This document shows positions 63,171-64,000 of a stretch of DNA of 64,000 bases, in pieces. Position numbers and translations under genes: made by a program. Source of the DNA: Chrysomallon squamiferum (taxonomy: Eukaryota; Mollusca; Gastropoda; Neomphalida; Peltospiridae); the NCBI GenBank assembly GCA_012295275.1, contig CM022669.1:3506494-3570493 (forward strand), in the 5' to 3' direction. The notes below the pieces were generated by a model. That model saw only the letters and a program-made list of their open reading frames with translations. It was not told the origin of the DNA and did not search any database. Position 1 is the stretch's first letter. Every line of letters starts with the position of its first letter.

Positions 63171-63869
63171 TTCAGTCTCTGTGTATGTATATGTATGTAT
63201 TTGTATGCATGTATGGGTATATGTGTGTGTCTGTGTTTATAAGCAGTAGGTACGTTTTATGTATTTATGCACTCTAAAGATGGATGATGATATGATCTGG
63301 CCATCAGTTCAACCTCTGTCTGTATTTGTATGTATGTATGCATACATGTAATGTTTGCTTGTACGGTTGCATGTATGTGTATAAGTATGTATATGTATGT
63401 ATGTGTGTATGTATGTATGTATGTATGTATGTATGTATGTATGTATGTATGTATGTATAAATGTATGTATGTATGTATTTAAGTATGTATGTATATAAGG
63501 ATGAAGGTATGTATGTATGAATGTATGTATGTATGTATGTATGTATGTATGTATAAATGTATGTATGTATATATGTATGTATATAAGCATGTATGTATAT
63601 AAGGATGAAGGTATGTATGTATATGCATGTGTCTATGTATATATGTATGTATGTATGTGTTTATGTATTTATATATTTATATGTTAGTTTGTTGGTGTAT
63701 GTAAGTATTTATGATATCTCACATGTCGTAGGCACTCGTTGAGTTCATTTAAAATGTTTTCCTCGTCAAACATCTTGCCCTGGTACCGATGTTCATAGTA
63801 GTCTGTGATTCTCTGCCGTAAGTTTCTGTTTAACTTTCTGTAAATCATGTACTCCTCGACTTGCTTAAA
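60626..63869 (-). CDS. HCN: HCN hyperpolarization-activated cyclic-nucleotide-gated channel, C-terminal part (partial)
   Basis: Pacemaker (Ih) cation channel of the plasma membrane, opened by hyperpolarisation and tuned by cAMP. Only the last three exons are in the window: 63869-63723, 62519-62276 and 61875-60626, 546 residues in phase to the TGA. The first encodes the C-linker ([31 protein letters not shown]), the second most of the cyclic-nucleotide-binding domain ([39 protein letters not shown]), the third its end ([36 protein letters not shown]) and about 360 residues of Ser/Lys/Glu-rich, probably disordered tail ending DDDSDE. The phosphate-binding GE...RR set is intact, but the usual RRTAS is RRVAS. 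Voltage sensor and pore exons lie beyond the right edge. The cytoplasmic tail lacks any vertebrate-like SNL ending. Confidence 0.95.
62276..62519 (-). CDS. HCN: HCN exon: cyclic-nucleotide-binding domain
   Basis: 244 bp; acceptor gttcag, donor gag|gtttgt, phase 0 to 1. Holds the beta-roll with [20 protein letters not shown] and SDGSYFG. Confidence 0.95.
62766..62970 (+). repeat. dispersed repeat family D, copy 2
   Basis: Near-identical copy of 47361-47575, again just after an (AAT)n tract (62682-62726), here in an HCN intron on the opposite strand to the gene. Confidence 0.9.
63319..63660. repeat. (ATGT)n tetranucleotide microsatellite
   Basis: About 340 bp of ATGT units with scattered substitutions and a duplicated block (tatataaggatgaaggtatg appears twice). 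It lies in the HCN intron or just below the C-linker exon. Confidence 0.97.
63723..63869 (-). CDS. HCN: HCN exon: C-linker
   Basis: 147 bp, 49 codons, phase 0 both ends; acceptor tttcag, donor cat|gtgaga. Ends ELNECLRH where vertebrate HCN has the SEPLRE type sequence. Confidence 0.94.
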
Positions 63870-64000
63870 CTGAAATCAAACATCAGTTGTTTCCACATTA
63901 TTCTCTAATGTCATGTTATGTCATTCAAATCCAACAGCCACTACCTTACTGTGTTATACGTTTATATAAGTAAATTAAAATATAGTCAAAATCTTTTAAA

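Overview
This is nuclear DNA from an intron-rich animal, not a microbe. It is very AT-rich and packed with microsatellites ((CT)n/(GA)n, (GT)n, (ATT)n, (ATGT)n, homopolymers). All five genes have spliced, GT-AG-type (one GC-AG) introns whose phases I followed exon by exon. The gene set (Wnt, USE1, an axonemal SAXO-type protein, NDUFA13, HCN channel) is generally metazoan. The simple-repeat load and the short ancestral-looking gene neighbourhood suggest a lophotrochozoan, probably a mollusc, but nothing in the sequence proves the clade. I see no virus, transposase, reverse transcriptase, tRNA or rRNA gene.

Layout. 1-4.89 kb: repeat-rich upstream DNA. 4.89-28.91 kb (+): a complete four-exon Wnt ligand gene, best matched by eye to Wnt16 (alternative Wnt4), with an 17.9 kb first intron holding several repeat-free, moderately GC-rich islands that look like candidate regulatory elements, and a second intron carrying degenerate tandem copies of the exon 2/donor-site junction. 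28.9-37.5 kb: gene-free, with a 25-bp minisatellite and other degenerate tandem arrays. 37.49-42.55 kb (-): complete six-exon USE1, an ER SNARE for Golgi-to-ER traffic. 42.56-48.97 kb (+): a head-to-head gene sharing a ~0.2 kb promoter interval with USE1; seven coding exons, 472 residues, a microtubule-inner/axonemal protein of SAXO5 (TEX45) type. 49.0-53.0 kb: gene-free, AT-rich. 53.03-54.91 kb (-): complete four-exon NDUFA13 (GRIM-19), mitochondrial complex I subunit, with a GC-AG first intron. 54.9-60.6 kb: gene-free, microsatellites. 60.63-63.87 kb (-): the last three exons of an HCN (Ih) pacemaker channel (C-linker, cyclic-nucleotide-binding domain, long cytoplasmic tail); its transmembrane part lies beyond the right edge.

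The genes are functionally unrelated: a secreted signal, a secretory-pathway SNARE, a ciliary protein, a respiratory subunit and an ion channel. They look like a stretch of ancestral animal linkage: from memory, human USE1, NDUFA13, TEX45 and HCN2 all lie on chromosome arm 19p. The most unusual structural signals are the decoy splice-site-bearing minisatellite in Wnt intron 2, three near-identical pairs of dispersed ~130-200 bp repeats joined to microsatellites, and the long minisatellites at 18.8-19.9, 30.9-31.6 and 60.1-60.6 kb.
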